A stretch of DNA of 64,000 bases, from NCBI GenBank assembly GCA_017307735.1, contig JAFKGR010000011.1, forward strand, positions 99,501-163,500. Reading direction: 5' to 3'. Under the pieces are notes generated by a model. That model was given only the letters and a program-made list of their open reading frames with translations. It searched no databases and was not told the origin of the DNA. The translations under genes were made by a program, and so were the position numbers. Below are positions 8,584 to 18,002 of this stretch, piece after piece. Origin of the DNA: Chitinophagaceae bacterium. Lineage in GTDB: Bacteria > Bacteroidota > Bacteroidia > Chitinophagales > Chitinophagaceae. The first letter of the stretch is position 1, and the number at the start of each line of letters is the position of its first letter.

Positions 8584-9309
8584 TTATTTCTTCCTGATAA
8601 TCGGATTATTTATCCCATTAATAAAATTATCCTTCACGGCGTATTGAGGTAGTTTGGAAAAAAACTGCGTAAGTGTTTTACATCCAAAAGCACGCACATC
8701 AAAACTGGGATCCAGCTTTCTCAAATTATTTCCGAGAGTAGAAATATAAGCTTCATTGCTTTCATTGATACTCATATCAAATGCTTTGCTGATAAGCTTT
8801 TTGTTGATCGGGCGGGTCTTAATCTTTTTCTCCGCTTCTTTTTTGTCCTCCGTTTCAGATTTGGATTCGAGATTTTCAACGTAGGTAAATATCTCGCAGG
8901 ATTTGACAAAGGCAGAAGGTGTTTTTTGCTCTCCTATACCCATTACAAAAGTTCCGTCTTCACGAATTCGCTTTGCCAACCCGGTGTAATCACTGTCGCT
9001 GCTGACAATGCAAAATCCATCCACTGAACCTGCATGCAAAATATCCATCGCATCAATGATCAGTGCACTGTCGGTTGAATTTTTTCCGGTGGTATAATTG
9101 AATTTCTGAATCGGACTGAAAGCCATTTCATTCAACATGGTTTTCCAATGGTTCATCTGCGGTGTGGTCCAGTCGCCATAAATGCGGCGAATGGTAACCT
9201 TGCCATATTTTGATGCTTCTTCCAGAATATCTTCCAACATTGCCGATTGTGCATTATCACCATCTACAAGCAACGCAATTTTATTTGTTTTTGAATCCAT
9301 GTTTATCAA
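8584..9309 (-). CDS. NYN-domain putative nuclease with C-terminal LOTUS/OST-HTH domain
   Basis: A 241-residue protein. The N-terminal NYN (PIN-like) domain spans about residues 9-140 and holds the expected acidic residues: VDGDN near 17, STDSALIIDAMD near 79 and SSDSDYTGL near 104. These would bind a metal and cut RNA. After a lysine/glutamate-rich linker (about 150-165), the C-terminal segment (about 168-235) resembles the OST-HTH/LOTUS RNA-binding domain. This NYN-LOTUS architecture is widespread in bacteria, and its RNA targets are mostly unknown. A start at the second Met (9300, MDSKTNKIALL) is equally possible. The next gene upstream, marC, is on the same strand. Confidence 0.85.
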   Translation of the reverse strand: MINMDSKTNKIALLVDGDNAQSAMLEDILEEASKYGKVTIRRIYGDWTTPQMNHWKTMLNEMAFSPIQKFNYTTGKNSTDSALIIDAMDILHAGSVDGFCIVSSDSDYTGLAKRIREDGTFVMGIGEQKTPSAFVKSCEIFTYVENLESKSETEDKKEAEKKIKTRPINKKLISKAFDMSINESNEAYISTLGNNLRKLDPSFDVRAFGCKTLTQFFSKLPQYAVKDNFINGINNPIIRKK

Positions 9310-9320
9310 ATTTAAATCGT

Positions 9321-9920
9321 TTACCTGCCTATTGAAAATTCCATCAGGTTGCTTCCGAAAATTTTAACGGCAATGGCAAGTAAGATGACGCCGAAAAATT
9401 TTCTGATTACCGACAATGCGCTGGGCCCAAGGACGCGTTCTATCCATTTCAAAGAATTCAGCACCAAAAAAATGACAACCAGATTTATCAAAATCCCAAG
9501 CAGAATATTGATATCAGCATAGTTGGCTTTCAAAGACATGATCGTTGTGAGCGTGCCGGATCCGGCAATCAGCGGAAAGGCAATCGGCACCACGCTCCCG
9601 CTTCTCGGATCTTTTTCCGGCTTAAAAAATTCTGCTCCCAGTACCATCTCAAGCCCGATAATAAAAATCACAATACTTCCTGCAACGGCAAAACTGTGCA
9701 CATCCAATCCAAGCAAATTCAGAAACTGCTGGCCCAGAAATAAAAACAGAATCATCAGCATACCCGAAGCAACCGTTGCCTGCCCTGTACGGATATGCCC
9801 ACCCATTTTATCGCGAAGTGCAATCAATACCGGAATAGAACCCAACATATCTATCACCGCAAACAGTGTGAATGTGATAGAGATCAATTCAGCCAGGGAG
9901 AAATCTTTAAAAAAATTCAT
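9321..9920 (-). CDS. MarC family integral membrane protein
   Basis: A 199-residue protein with six hydrophobic segments. FTLFAVIDMLGSIPVLIAL at the N terminus and PIAFPLIAGSGTLTTIM in the middle are typical of the MarC/UPF0056 family of inner-membrane proteins. The family was once linked to multiple antibiotic resistance, but its function is not settled. It lies only 11 bases upstream of the NYN gene on the same strand, so they may share a transcript. No regulatory signal is evident. Confidence 0.9.
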   Translation of the reverse strand: MNFFKDFSLAELISITFTLFAVIDMLGSIPVLIALRDKMGGHIRTGQATVASGMLMILFLFLGQQFLNLLGLDVHSFAVAGSIVIFIIGLEMVLGAEFFKPEKDPRSGSVVPIAFPLIAGSGTLTTIMSLKANYADINILLGILINLVVIFLVLNSLKWIERVLGPSALSVIRKFFGVILLAIAVKIFGSNLMEFSIGR

Positions 9921-9985
9921 TCCTGAAAAAATTTAATCTTTAAAATTAATACTATGAAATAAGAAAAGAAGAAATCGTTTTACGC

Positions 9986-10588
9986 TTATTCTGCCACATC
10001 TTTTTGATGGGAAATTACAAAATTGATCAGCTCCTCCACCGGAATCCCACATCTCTCAGAAGCATCCTGAATATCTTCTCTCGAAACGCCGGCTGCAAAA
10101 TATTTCTGTTTCAATCTTTTCTTCACACCCTTCACCTCCATACCATCGTAGCGTGCCGGGCGCATTAAAGCATACGCATGTACGAAACCCGAAAGTTCAT
10201 CAAAAGCATACAACATCTTATCCATTTGTGTAACCGGTTGCACCCCGAAATGTGCAGGACCGTGGGAAGCTATCGCGTGGATAATTTCGGAATCAATATT
10301 CCTCACTTCCAGTTCTTCTATAATTTTTTTACAATGTGTATCCGGCCACTGATCCCAATCGGCATCATGAAGCAACCCTGCCAGGTACCAGCGATGTTGG
10401 TCTGCCTCGGATAGTTGTTCCTTTTCTTTTGCCCAACTCTTCATCAGGTGACCCACCTGGCGCATGTGCAACAACAAATGCGGATTGAGCACCCATTCTT
10501 TCAACAATTTCATGGCATCTTCTTCGCTCATCACATTGCCTTTATTTTCAGGCCTGCCAAAAACATCTCTACCTAACAGTAATGACAT
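9986..10588 (-). CDS. HD-domain putative phosphohydrolase
   Basis: A 200-residue protein with an HD metal-binding domain: the His of LLHMRQVGH, the His-Asp pair in AGLLHDADWD and a later HAIASHG provide the ligands of a metal-dependent phosphohydrolase. The substrate is unknown; relatives are annotated as HDIG- or HD-type hydrolases acting on nucleotides. The Met at residue 20 (MSEEDAMKLLKEW) is a plausible alternative start because similar proteins begin close to it. It follows asnS by 12 bases on the same strand and is likely co-transcribed with it. Confidence 0.82.
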   Translation of the reverse strand: MSLLLGRDVFGRPENKGNVMSEEDAMKLLKEWVLNPHLLLHMRQVGHLMKSWAKEKEQLSEADQHRWYLAGLLHDADWDQWPDTHCKKIIEELEVRNIDSEIIHAIASHGPAHFGVQPVTQMDKMLYAFDELSGFVHAYALMRPARYDGMEVKGVKKRLKQKYFAAGVSREDIQDASERCGIPVEELINFVISHQKDVAE

Positions 10589-10600
10589 ATTTTCTTTTTA

Positions 10601-12040
10601 TTAAAATTCAACGCTCTTCGGATATCTCGGAAATGGAATCACATCTCTGATGTTTGTCATTCCGGTTACAAACTGCACCACGCGTTCAAATCCAAGTCCG
10701 AAACCGGAATGAGGTACTGTTCCAAACCGGCGCAGATCAAGATACCAATACATTTCATCAACCGGAACATTCATTTCTTTCATTCTTTGTTCAAGATTAT
10801 CCAATCGTTCTTCTCTTTGCGACCCGCCGACAATTTCACCAATACCTGGAACAAGGATATCCATAGCCGCCACCGTTTTTCCATCTTCATTTGACCTCAT
10901 GTAAAAAGCTTTGATGCCTTTGGGATAGTTGTAGAGAATGACCGGTTTCTTAAAATGTTTTTCTACGAGATATCTTTCGTGTTCACTCTGCAAATCAATT
11001 CCCCATTCATTCACAGGGTATTTAAACTTTTTCTTTTTATTGTAATTACAGTTTTTCAGAATGTCGATAGCTTCAGTGTAGGAAACACGCTCGAAAGTAT
11101 GCGACAAAACAAATTGCAGTTTTTCAACCAAACCCATTTCACTTCTTTCCTGTTGCGGCTTTGTTTTTTCTTCATCGGTAAGCCTTGCATCCAGAAAAGC
11201 CATGTCTTCTTTACAATTTTCAAGGGTATAACTGATAATATATTTTATGAATTCTTCTGCAAGGTTCATATTGTCTTCGAGATCATAAAATGCCATTTCC
11301 GGTTCAATCATCCAAAACTCAGCCAGGTGCCTTGTGGTATTGCTGTTTTCTGCTCTGAACGTTGGTCCAAACGTATAGACATTTCCAAGTGCGGTAGCTC
11401 CCAACTCGGCTTCCAACTGACCGCTCACCGTAAGATTTGCATGACGCCCGAAAAAGTCTTCTTTATAATCCACTTTCCCATCCGGAGTGCGCGGAACATT
11501 TTCAAGATCAAAATTGGTTACATGAAAAGTTTCGCCGGCGCCTTCGGCATCTGAAGCAGTAATGATGGGCGCATGCAAATAAACAAATCCTTTTTCATTA
11601 AAAAACTTATGAATTGCAAATGCAACGGTATTGCGTACACGAAAAACAGATGCAAACGTATTGGTACGAAATCTCAGATGTGCAATTTCACGGAGAAATT
11701 CAAGGCTGTGTTTTTTAGGCTGCAGCGGATACTTTTCGGGGTCGCTGTCTCCAAGGATTTCAATGGTGTTTGCCTTCAGTTCAACATGTTGGCCTTTTCC
11801 GGGAGATTCAACCAATTTTCCGGAAACCTTCAATGCTGCCCCGGTTGTGATTCTCTTCAAAAGTGAATCATCAAACTTTCCAAGTTCAGCTACAACCTGC
11901 AGATTGGTATTTGTACTTCCGTCATTCAAAGCAATAAACTGATTGTTTCTGAAAGTACGCACCCAGCCCATAACGGTGATTTCACTTCCGGGTTGCCCTT
12001 TTTCAAGCACCTCTTTCATTCTTATACCAATGTTAAACAT
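10601..12040 (-). CDS. asnS: Asparagine--tRNA ligase
   Basis: A 479-residue class II aminoacyl-tRNA synthetase that charges tRNA-Asn. An OB-fold anticodon-binding domain ([20 protein letters not shown], about residues 22-41) is followed by the catalytic core with motif 2 ([20 protein letters not shown]) and motif 3 ([20 protein letters not shown]), and it ends in [15 protein letters not shown], typical of AsnRS. The Met at residue 8 (MKEVLEKG, base 12019) is an alternative start that would leave a longer leader after the predicted promoter. It is divergent from rho across a 275-base spacer. Confidence 0.97.
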   Translation of the reverse strand: MFNIGIRMKEVLEKGQPGSEITVMGWVRTFRNNQFIALNDGSTNTNLQVVAELGKFDDSLLKRITTGAALKVSGKLVESPGKGQHVELKANTIEILGDSDPEKYPLQPKKHSLEFLREIAHLRFRTNTFASVFRVRNTVAFAIHKFFNEKGFVYLHAPIITASDAEGAGETFHVTNFDLENVPRTPDGKVDYKEDFFGRHANLTVSGQLEAELGATALGNVYTFGPTFRAENSNTTRHLAEFWMIEPEMAFYDLEDNMNLAEEFIKYIISYTLENCKEDMAFLDARLTDEEKTKPQQERSEMGLVEKLQFVLSHTFERVSYTEAIDILKNCNYNKKKKFKYPVNEWGIDLQSEHERYLVEKHFKKPVILYNYPKGIKAFYMRSNEDGKTVAAMDILVPGIGEIVGGSQREERLDNLEQRMKEMNVPVDEMYWYLDLRRFGTVPHSGFGLGFERVVQFVTGMTNIRDVIPFPRYPKSVEF

Positions 12041-12058
12041 CCGCGTTTTTTAAGGCTG

Positions 12059-12066
12059 CAAATATA
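12059..12066 (-). promoter_or_regulatory. -7 element for asnS
   Basis: TATATTTG on the minus strand matches TAnnTTTG and lies 18 bases before the first possible asnS start codon. This short distance slightly favours the second start codon at 12019. Confidence 0.5.
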
Positions 12067-12096
12067 GTTAACTCAGTCTTAAAGGCGGTGTGCAAC

Positions 12097-12140
12097 TACC
12101 CGGACGCCCAATTGATGCGGCGGGTACCGGTACTTTTTTT
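12097..12140 (+). other. GC-rich hairpin with T tract between asnS and rho
   Basis: TACCCG (12097-12102) pairs with CGGGTA (12121-12126), with CGC/GCG inside; the stem overlaps the perfect palindrome GTACCGGTAC (12124-12133), and a run of seven T follows (12134-12140). This looks like an intrinsic terminator on the plus strand, about 180 bases before rho, with no annotated plus-strand gene upstream. It could end a short RNA or attenuate rho. Confidence 0.35.
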
Positions 12141-12315
12141 CAAAAAATTAAAACAGAGAATATTTTGGATTTATCAATTTTGATGTAATATTGCATCAGA
12201 ATAACAGGCTGATTTCAACACATCGTCATCCCTGTGAAATCCATTCCATAATAAATATTCATATCATATTTTTCAAACCAGAAGAGGTTTTTGACGAATC
12301 ATATTAAGTCTATCT

Positions 12316-14016
12316 ATGTACGACGTTTTACAACTGAACGAGATGATCGTTCCTGAACTGCTTGACATTGCGGAGCAACAGAAAATTACCAATGCCAAAG
12401 ACATGCAAAAAGAAGAACTGATAAATAAAATTCTTGATAAACAGGCAAGTATGGAAAATGAAAAAAAAGAAAATCATGCGGACAACAGGCCTAAAAGAAG
12501 ACGCATAGTCAAAGGCGCTGCAGAATCCGAGACCGGCAAAACCGCAGAAGCGCAGGCTGAAGGAGCAGATAAAGAAGAAAAAAAGGAACCTGCAAAGAAA
12601 AAATTTTCCAAAAGGTCGCGCACTCCCGAGGAAGTCAAATCTCCTGAAACGAAGGAAGCCCCGGCTACACCTGATATTGCCGCTGAAGCGAAAGCTCCGG
12701 AGCCTGCTGAAGTTCATGAAACCAAAGAACCGGAAGACGGCCTTGCCGATCCCAAGGTTATAGCCCCGTCCTTAATGGATATGCTCAAAGATGATGAGGA
12801 AGTAGATCTGGAATTACCTGAAGAAATTGAGCGTGCCGAACATGAACAACAAATCCACCCCAAGCCCCAGTTTAAAAAAGAATCTCATTTTAATGTAGAA
12901 TTTGATGGCATCATAGATTCAGAAGGCGTTTTGGAAATGATGCCTGATGGTTATGGATTCCTGCGTAGCAGTGATTATAATTATTTGTCTTCCCCGGATG
13001 ATGTTTACGTTTCTCCGAGCCAAATTAAATTGTTTGGATTAAAAACCGGCGATACCGTAAACGGAAGTGTTCGCCCTCCCAAAGAAGGTGAAAAATATTT
13101 TGCCCTTTTAAAAGTTGAAACTATCAACGGTAAAAAGCCCGAAGAAATCCGCGACCGCGTTCCTTTTGATTATCTCACCCCGTTATTCCCCTATCAAAAA
13201 CTGAATTTGTGTACGACACCGAATAACCTGAGTACGCGAATCATGGATTTATTCACCCCGATCGGCAAAGGCCAGAGAGGATTGATTGTGGCCCAGCCGA
13301 AGACCGGTAAAACGATGTTGCTTAAAGAAGTGGCCAATGCAATTGCCGCCAATCATCCGGAGTGTTACCTGATGATAGTACTGGTGGACGAACGGCCCGA
13401 AGAAGTGACAGATATGGAAAGAAGCGTGAAGGCAGAAGTAATTGCCTCGACCTTTGATGAACCTGCTGAAAAGCATGTGAAAGTGAGCACCATGGCACTT
13501 CAAAAAGCCAAGCGCCTGGTTGAATGCGGACACGATGTGGTGATTTTGCTCGATAGTATTACACGGCTTGCACGGGCACACAATACAGTTTCGCCGGCAA
13601 GTGGCAAAGTACTTTCAGGAGGTGTGGAAGCTAATGCAATGCAGAAACCGAAACAGTTTTTTGGCGCAGCCCGTAAAATTGAAAACGGTGGAAGCCTTAC
13701 CATCATTGCTACAGCGCTTGTAGAAACCGGAAGCAAAATGGATGAAGTGATTTTTGAAGAGTTCAAGGGAACAGGCAACATGGAATTGCAACTGGATCGC
13801 CGCCTGAGCAACAGAAGGATATTCCCTGCAATAGATATAGTTTCATCTTCCACACGACGTGAAGAATTGCTGGTGGATAAAGATGTTTTGCAAAGAATGT
13901 GGGTGTTGAGAAATCATATCGCAGATATGAACCCGGAAGAAGCCATCAACCTTCTTCTGAAAAATATGAAGGGAACCAAAGACAATGCGGAATTTCTTAC
14001 AAGTATGAATGGTTAA
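12316..14016 (+). CDS. rho: Transcription termination factor Rho, with long disordered insert
   Basis: A 566-residue Rho, the hexameric RNA helicase that ends transcription. The N-terminal helical Rho_N domain (residues 1-45) is followed by a charged low-complexity insert (about 46-190) rich in Lys, Glu, Ala and Pro. Then come the cold-shock-like RNA-binding domain ([15 protein letters not shown], about 205-290), the Walker A PKTGKT (328-333), and the R-loop region [18 protein letters not shown]. coli Rho is about 419 residues; the excess is almost entirely the insert. Comparable inserts in Bacteroides Rho have been reported to drive phase separation. A terminator follows directly. Confidence 0.97.
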   Translation: MYDVLQLNEMIVPELLDIAEQQKITNAKDMQKEELINKILDKQASMENEKKENHADNRPKRRRIVKGAAESETGKTAEAQAEGADKEEKKEPAKKKFSKRSRTPEEVKSPETKEAPATPDIAAEAKAPEPAEVHETKEPEDGLADPKVIAPSLMDMLKDDEEVDLELPEEIERAEHEQQIHPKPQFKKESHFNVEFDGIIDSEGVLEMMPDGYGFLRSSDYNYLSSPDDVYVSPSQIKLFGLKTGDTVNGSVRPPKEGEKYFALLKVETINGKKPEEIRDRVPFDYLTPLFPYQKLNLCTTPNNLSTRIMDLFTPIGKGQRGLIVAQPKTGKTMLLKEVANAIAANHPECYLMIVLVDERPEEVTDMERSVKAEVIASTFDEPAEKHVKVSTMALQKAKRLVECGHDVVILLDSITRLARAHNTVSPASGKVLSGGVEANAMQKPKQFFGAARKIENGGSLTIIATALVETGSKMDEVIFEEFKGTGNMELQLDRRLSNRRIFPAIDIVSSSTRREELLVDKDVLQRMWVLRNHIADMNPEEAINLLLKNMKGTKDNAEFLTSMNG

Positions 14017-14039
14017 TCAATCATAAAATAAACAATCAG

Positions 14040-14068
14040 ACCACTGCTATTATGCGGTGGTTTTTTTT
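14040..14068 (+). terminator. Intrinsic terminator after rho
   Basis: ACCACTGC pairs with GCGGTGGT (8 bp, one G-U) around a TATTAT loop, followed by eight T. It ends two bases before the mnmH ATG at 14071, so mnmH must rely on read-through or a promoter overlapping this element. Confidence 0.85.
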
Positions 14069-14070
14069 GT

Positions 14071-15105
14071 ATGCCCGTTAAACGATTACATATCGAAGAA
14101 TTTCTGATGGAAAAAAAATCTTATCCTGTGCTCGATGTGAGAAGCCCGAGAGAATATGTTCATGCACATTTGCCGGGTGCAAAATCTCTGCCTCTGTTTT
14201 CTGATGATGAACGGACCGTAATCGGAACCGCTTACAAACAACTGGGAAGATCTGTTGCTGTGGAAGAAGGGTTAAAATTTTTTTCATCTACCATGCAATC
14301 TATCCGGGCAACTGCCCTGAAAATATTTGAAGAAACAGGTGAAAAAACCGATCCGGTTTTCTATGTTTATTGCTGGAGAGGAGGTATGAGAAGCAATGCT
14401 GTAGCCTGGCTGCTTGGTTTATATGGATACAATGTTTTTGTATTGGAAGGAGGCTACAAATCGTTCAGGAAATGGGTTCTGGCCCAATTTGAAAAGAAAA
14501 GAAATCTAAAAATCATCGGTGGATATACCGGTTCAGGCAAAACCGAATTATTAGCGACACTGAAGAAACGGGGTGAAAATACGATAGACATCGAACACCT
14601 GGCAAATCACAAAGGTTCCTCTTTCGGAGATCTGGGAATGCCGCCCCAGCCGCAACAGGAGATGTTTGAAAATAACCTTGCCTGGGAACTCGGTTCAATA
14701 AATCCAATCGAATCGACGATCTGGCTTGAGGACGAAAGCAGAAATATCGGCAATGTGCAAATCCCCGAAGGGCTTTGGATCCAGATGCGAAAAAGTGATA
14801 TCAGTTTTTTGGAAATCCCTTTTGCAGAAAGATTGAATTTTCTCACACAGCACTATGGAAAATTCAACAAAGAAAATCTTAAGAATGCAGTTGTAAGAAT
14901 TCAGAAAAAACTGGGGGGGCTGGAGACAAAGAATGCAATTCAATATCTGGAAAAGGGTAAAATAAAAGAGTGTTTTGAAATCCTGCTCCGTTATTATGAT
15001 AAATTATATTCACATTCGTTGGAAAAACGGCTGGAAGAAGGTGGGCATTTGCATAAAATAGCATGCAAAAGCGTTGATAATATGAATGCCGAATTTTTCC
15101 GATAG
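14071..15105 (+). CDS. mnmH: tRNA 2-selenouridine synthase
   Basis: A 344-residue enzyme (also called SelU or YbbB) that replaces the sulfur of 2-thiouridine at the tRNA wobble position with selenium from selenophosphate. The rhodanese domain contains DVRSPREYVHAHLPGA (about 23-38) and the active-site loop YCWRGGMRS with Cys101; the P-loop GGYTGSGKT is at 150-158. Length and domain order match the E. coli enzyme. The start at 14071 gives a usual-length N terminus; an internal Met at 14107 would leave too little before DVRSP. selD, which supplies selenophosphate, is two genes downstream in the same run. Confidence 0.95.
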   Translation: MPVKRLHIEEFLMEKKSYPVLDVRSPREYVHAHLPGAKSLPLFSDDERTVIGTAYKQLGRSVAVEEGLKFFSSTMQSIRATALKIFEETGEKTDPVFYVYCWRGGMRSNAVAWLLGLYGYNVFVLEGGYKSFRKWVLAQFEKKRNLKIIGGYTGSGKTELLATLKKRGENTIDIEHLANHKGSSFGDLGMPPQPQQEMFENNLAWELGSINPIESTIWLEDESRNIGNVQIPEGLWIQMRKSDISFLEIPFAERLNFLTQHYGKFNKENLKNAVVRIQKKLGGLETKNAIQYLEKGKIKECFEILLRYYDKLYSHSLEKRLEEGGHLHKIACKSVDNMNAEFFR

Positions 15106-15118
15106 ATTTCCGGTATCT

Positions 15119-16930
15119 ATGAAAAAAATAATCTTATTTATATCATTCATTGTTCTTACGTCCGCTGCCATTCCCTGCTTTGCCCAGCAAGGCTGGAATG
15201 CTTCAGGAGTATGGACAGGAACATTGTTTAATGATACCACGAAGAAATTTATTCCCATTGAAATTGCGATCAGTTATCAAAACAGCAGGTATTCCGGATA
15301 TACCTACACTGTATTCGTTATCGATAGTATTGAAAACATTGGCATAAAAGAAGTAACCATCAAAGAAAGAGATGATCAATTTATTATTAGAGATAAAAAG
15401 CTGATCGATGATAATTATACCGAACCTCCCGCAAAAGGCGTCTATACCACATTAGAACTTGAGCACCACGAAACGGACACTACAGATATTTTGAGTGGAA
15501 GTTGGTTTACCAATAAAACAAAAGAATACTATGCTCTGACAGGCACTGTTTCCGTTTCGCGGCGGAAAAATATTTTTACAACACGCATCATCCCCAAATT
15601 AAGATCTCTCGGACTCGCAGATCAATTGTCGTTTTATGAACATCAGAGAAACCTGGACATTGCAGCGAGAAAAAAACTAAAAGAACAAAAACCTGCTCCT
15701 GAAAATGATTCCATGATGACCATTGTGGAACAGCCGCTGGTCATCACCTTTCCCAAAAAACAGACCCCTGAGATTCAATTAAACAATAAACAAAAGTTGG
15801 AAAAGCTTCTGGACAGTGTGCAAAAAAATGATACGAAAAATATAGCCATAAATAATTTACCGGGCAGGAATAATCCATCAACCATACAATCTCAGATCAA
15901 AGAAGAAAATAAATCCCCGGTTACTGTTGCATCCCAAGAAAATTCAATAATAAATTCTCATGAAAATCAAGGGCAGAAACCAATTCAAAGGAATGGAAAG
16001 GAAAATGAAAACCCTAAAAACGCAGAAAAAGAAAAGCAACAAATAGCGCAATTGCAAATTAATCAGGGAAGTAAAATCGCAAACCCTGTTTTATCCAAAA
16101 AAGATCAAAAAAATCTCTCAACAGAAAATCAGAAGCAGAAACAGGTTTCCGAAACGGAATCGAAAAATGAAAAGATTCAAAGTGTAAAAAATGAAAAACA
16201 GCAAGCAGCACAACTCCAAATCGAACAAACGAATAAGGCTTCGATCCCTGTTTCCAGCAAAGAAGATTCAAAAAATCTTTTAACAGAAAAACCAAGAAAT
16301 AACCAGGTTCCAGAAGTTGGATCAAAAAAGGAAAAACTTCAGCGTGAAGAAAGTGGAAATCATCCTGTAGTAGCAAATAAAAAACAAGAATCAAATCCTG
16401 TTATTTTACCCCGTCCCGAGGTAAAAACTATTTCTCAGAACCCAACTGAAACCAGAAAAGCAGATAATGCAAAAGAAAAATCAGAACCAGCCATTGCAGA
16501 AAAATCTCCACAGCCGGAAAAATTAATAACTACCACCGTTGAAAAGGAAACTGTAGTTGCAAACAAGATCGATTTTTCTGACCGCAAAATTCAAACCATC
16601 CGGACAGTAGCTATAGCCGGAGACAGTCTCGTCCTTTCCTTATTTGACAACGGAACGGTGGACGGAGACACCGTAAGCGTAATCCTCAACGGCAATGTCA
16701 TCATGCCAAAGGTTGGGTTGCTTGCAACGGCAATCAACAAAACCATCCACCTGACACCCGAAATGGGAGACAGTATAAAAATAATATTGTATGCCGAAAA
16801 TCTGGGTAGCATCCCTCCAAACACCGGGTTATTGGTAGTTCGTAACGGGGGCCACGATTATGAAATCCGGTTTAGCGGAGATCTCAAAAACAATTCTGCC
16901 ATAATTTTGCTTAGAAACAAGGAGGAATAA
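15119..16930 (+). CDS. Unrecognised exported repeat protein between mnmH and selD
   Basis: I do not recognise a function. From the ATG at 15119 the product has 603 residues and begins with a clear signal peptide (MKKIILFISF... ending FAQ near residue 22); the upstream in-frame methionine at 15086 would overlap mnmH and bury the signal. Residues about 25-165 look like a folded beta-rich domain (GVWTGTLFNDTTKKF, SGSWFTNKTKEYYAL). Residues about 200-490 are low-complexity and rich in Gln, Lys, Glu, Asn and Ser, and include a 54-residue tandem repeat (two copies, 16031-16354). The last 115 residues form another beta-rich domain (SLVLSLFDNGTVDGDTVSVI, ENLGSIPPNTGLLVV). It ends two bases before selD. 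Likely periplasmic or surface-exposed. Confidence 0.8.
   Translation: MKKIILFISFIVLTSAAIPCFAQQGWNASGVWTGTLFNDTTKKFIPIEIAISYQNSRYSGYTYTVFVIDSIENIGIKEVTIKERDDQFIIRDKKLIDDNYTEPPAKGVYTTLELEHHETDTTDILSGSWFTNKTKEYYALTGTVSVSRRKNIFTTRIIPKLRSLGLADQLSFYEHQRNLDIAARKKLKEQKPAPENDSMMTIVEQPLVITFPKKQTPEIQLNNKQKLEKLLDSVQKNDTKNIAINNLPGRNNPSTIQSQIKEENKSPVTVASQENSIINSHENQGQKPIQRNGKENENPKNAEKEKQQIAQLQINQGSKIANPVLSKKDQKNLSTENQKQKQVSETESKNEKIQSVKNEKQQAAQLQIEQTNKASIPVSSKEDSKNLLTEKPRNNQVPEVGSKKEKLQREESGNHPVVANKKQESNPVILPRPEVKTISQNPTETRKADNAKEKSEPAIAEKSPQPEKLITTTVEKETVVANKIDFSDRKIQTIRTVAIAGDSLVLSLFDNGTVDGDTVSVILNGNVIMPKVGLLATAINKTIHLTPEMGDSIKIILYAENLGSIPPNTGLLVVRNGGHDYEIRFSGDLKNNSAIILLRNKEE
16031..16354 (+). repeat. 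Two 54-codon tandem repeats in the unknown gene
   Basis: Copy 1 at 16031-16192 begins EKQQIAQLQINQ and copy 2 at 16193-16354 begins EKQQAAQLQIEQ. They stay aligned without gaps for 162 bases each and share positions such as the Pro of IANPV/ASIPV, LSKKDQKNLS versus SSKEDSKNLL, and SKNEKIQ versus SKKEKLQ. A protein-level repeat in a disordered region. Confidence 0.85.
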
Positions 16931-16932
16931 TT

Positions 16933-17994
16933 ATGCAACCTGATGTGGATTCATCTTCATTTCGGTTAACTGAATTTTCTAAAGGAGCAGGATGCGGATG
17001 TAAAATCTCTCCAAAAGCTTTACATGAAATTATCAATGAATCTATCGTTTCGCCTGAGGGTGATTTATTGGTTGGCAACAGCGCAGGTGATGATGCAGCC
17101 GTCGTGGATTTAAAAAACGGGACTGTTTTAATTTCTTCCACAGATTTTTTTATGCCGGTAGTGGATGATGCTTTCTCTTTTGGAAAAATCGCTGCAGCCA
17201 ATGCCATCAGCGATATTTATGCAATGGGAGGAAAACCGCTGGTTGCAGTAGCCATTCTCGGTTGGCCGGAAACCATCCCTCCATCTGAAGCAAGAAAAGT
17301 AATGGCCGGAGGAAGAGAAATTTGTAAAGCAGCAGGAATAGCACTCGCAGGCGGCCATAGCATCGAATCAACCGAACCTTTTTTCGGGCTTGCAGTAAAT
17401 GGACTTATACAAATCGAAAATCTGAAAAAGAATGATACAGCCAAAGCAGGAGATTTCATTTTCCTGACCAAACCTATTGGCATCGGAATTTTATCAACCG
17501 CACAAAAAAGAAAAGCGATAACTGAAGAAGATGCTTCCTTTATGATCGATGAATTAAGCAAACTGAATACCATCGGAATGTCACTGGCTAAAATAAAAGA
17601 AGTAACGGCAATGACCGATGTTACCGGATTCGGAATTGCAGGGCACCTCTCGGAAATGGCAGCGGGAAGCGGGCTTACAGCGGAAATAAATTACCAACAG
17701 GTACCCATATACGAAAAATCAAAAGAATACCTGAAACAAAGAATTGTACCTGACGCCACTTACCGGAACTGGAACAGCTATGGAGATAAAATTTCCATTG
17801 AAAAGTCAATTGACTTCATGGAGGCATTCAGTTTACTCCCTGATCCACAGACCAATGGCGGATTGTTGTTTTCTGTAAAACCGGAAGGAATAGAAAAAGT
17901 AAAATCTCTTCTCATTGAAAACGGCCTCAAAGATTTTTCAAATCCAATTGGACATTTTATCGAAAAACAAGAAAAATTAATTTTGGTAAAATAA
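16933..17994 (+). CDS. selD: Selenide, water dikinase (selenophosphate synthase)
   Basis: A 353-residue enzyme that makes selenophosphate from selenide and ATP. The N-terminal KGAGCGCKISPKAL carries the catalytic Cys21 (equivalent to E. coli Cys17; some species use selenocysteine here) and Lys24. ATP-binding elements GDDAAVV, TDFFMPVVDD and ANAISDIYAMGG follow, and the AIR-synthase-like C-terminal domain has TDVTGFGIAGHLSEMA. It is two bases from the preceding unknown gene and 8 bases from the following SMR gene. With mnmH upstream it suffices for the selenouridine-tRNA trait; no selA or selB for selenocysteine incorporation is seen in the window. Confidence 0.96.
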   Translation: MQPDVDSSSFRLTEFSKGAGCGCKISPKALHEIINESIVSPEGDLLVGNSAGDDAAVVDLKNGTVLISSTDFFMPVVDDAFSFGKIAAANAISDIYAMGGKPLVAVAILGWPETIPPSEARKVMAGGREICKAAGIALAGGHSIESTEPFFGLAVNGLIQIENLKKNDTAKAGDFIFLTKPIGIGILSTAQKRKAITEEDASFMIDELSKLNTIGMSLAKIKEVTAMTDVTGFGIAGHLSEMAAGSGLTAEINYQQVPIYEKSKEYLKQRIVPDATYRNWNSYGDKISIEKSIDFMEAFSLLPDPQTNGGLLFSVKPEGIEKVKSLLIENGLKDFSNPIGHFIEKQEKLILVK

Positions 17995-18002
17995 CCTTTG
18001 GT

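Noticed and set aside
9523..9936. Plus-strand frame of 137 codons opposite marC
   Set aside because: Low-complexity composition without family motifs, entirely antisense to a convincing membrane protein gene.
10955..11554. Plus-strand frame of 199 codons opposite asnS
   Set aside because: It is a shadow of asnS; no recognisable domain and no promoter or spacing support.
16031..16354. Repeat region in the unknown gene as a CRISPR or satellite array
   Set aside because: There are only two 162-base copies, in frame and diverged at DNA level, with no spacers; they are protein repeats.
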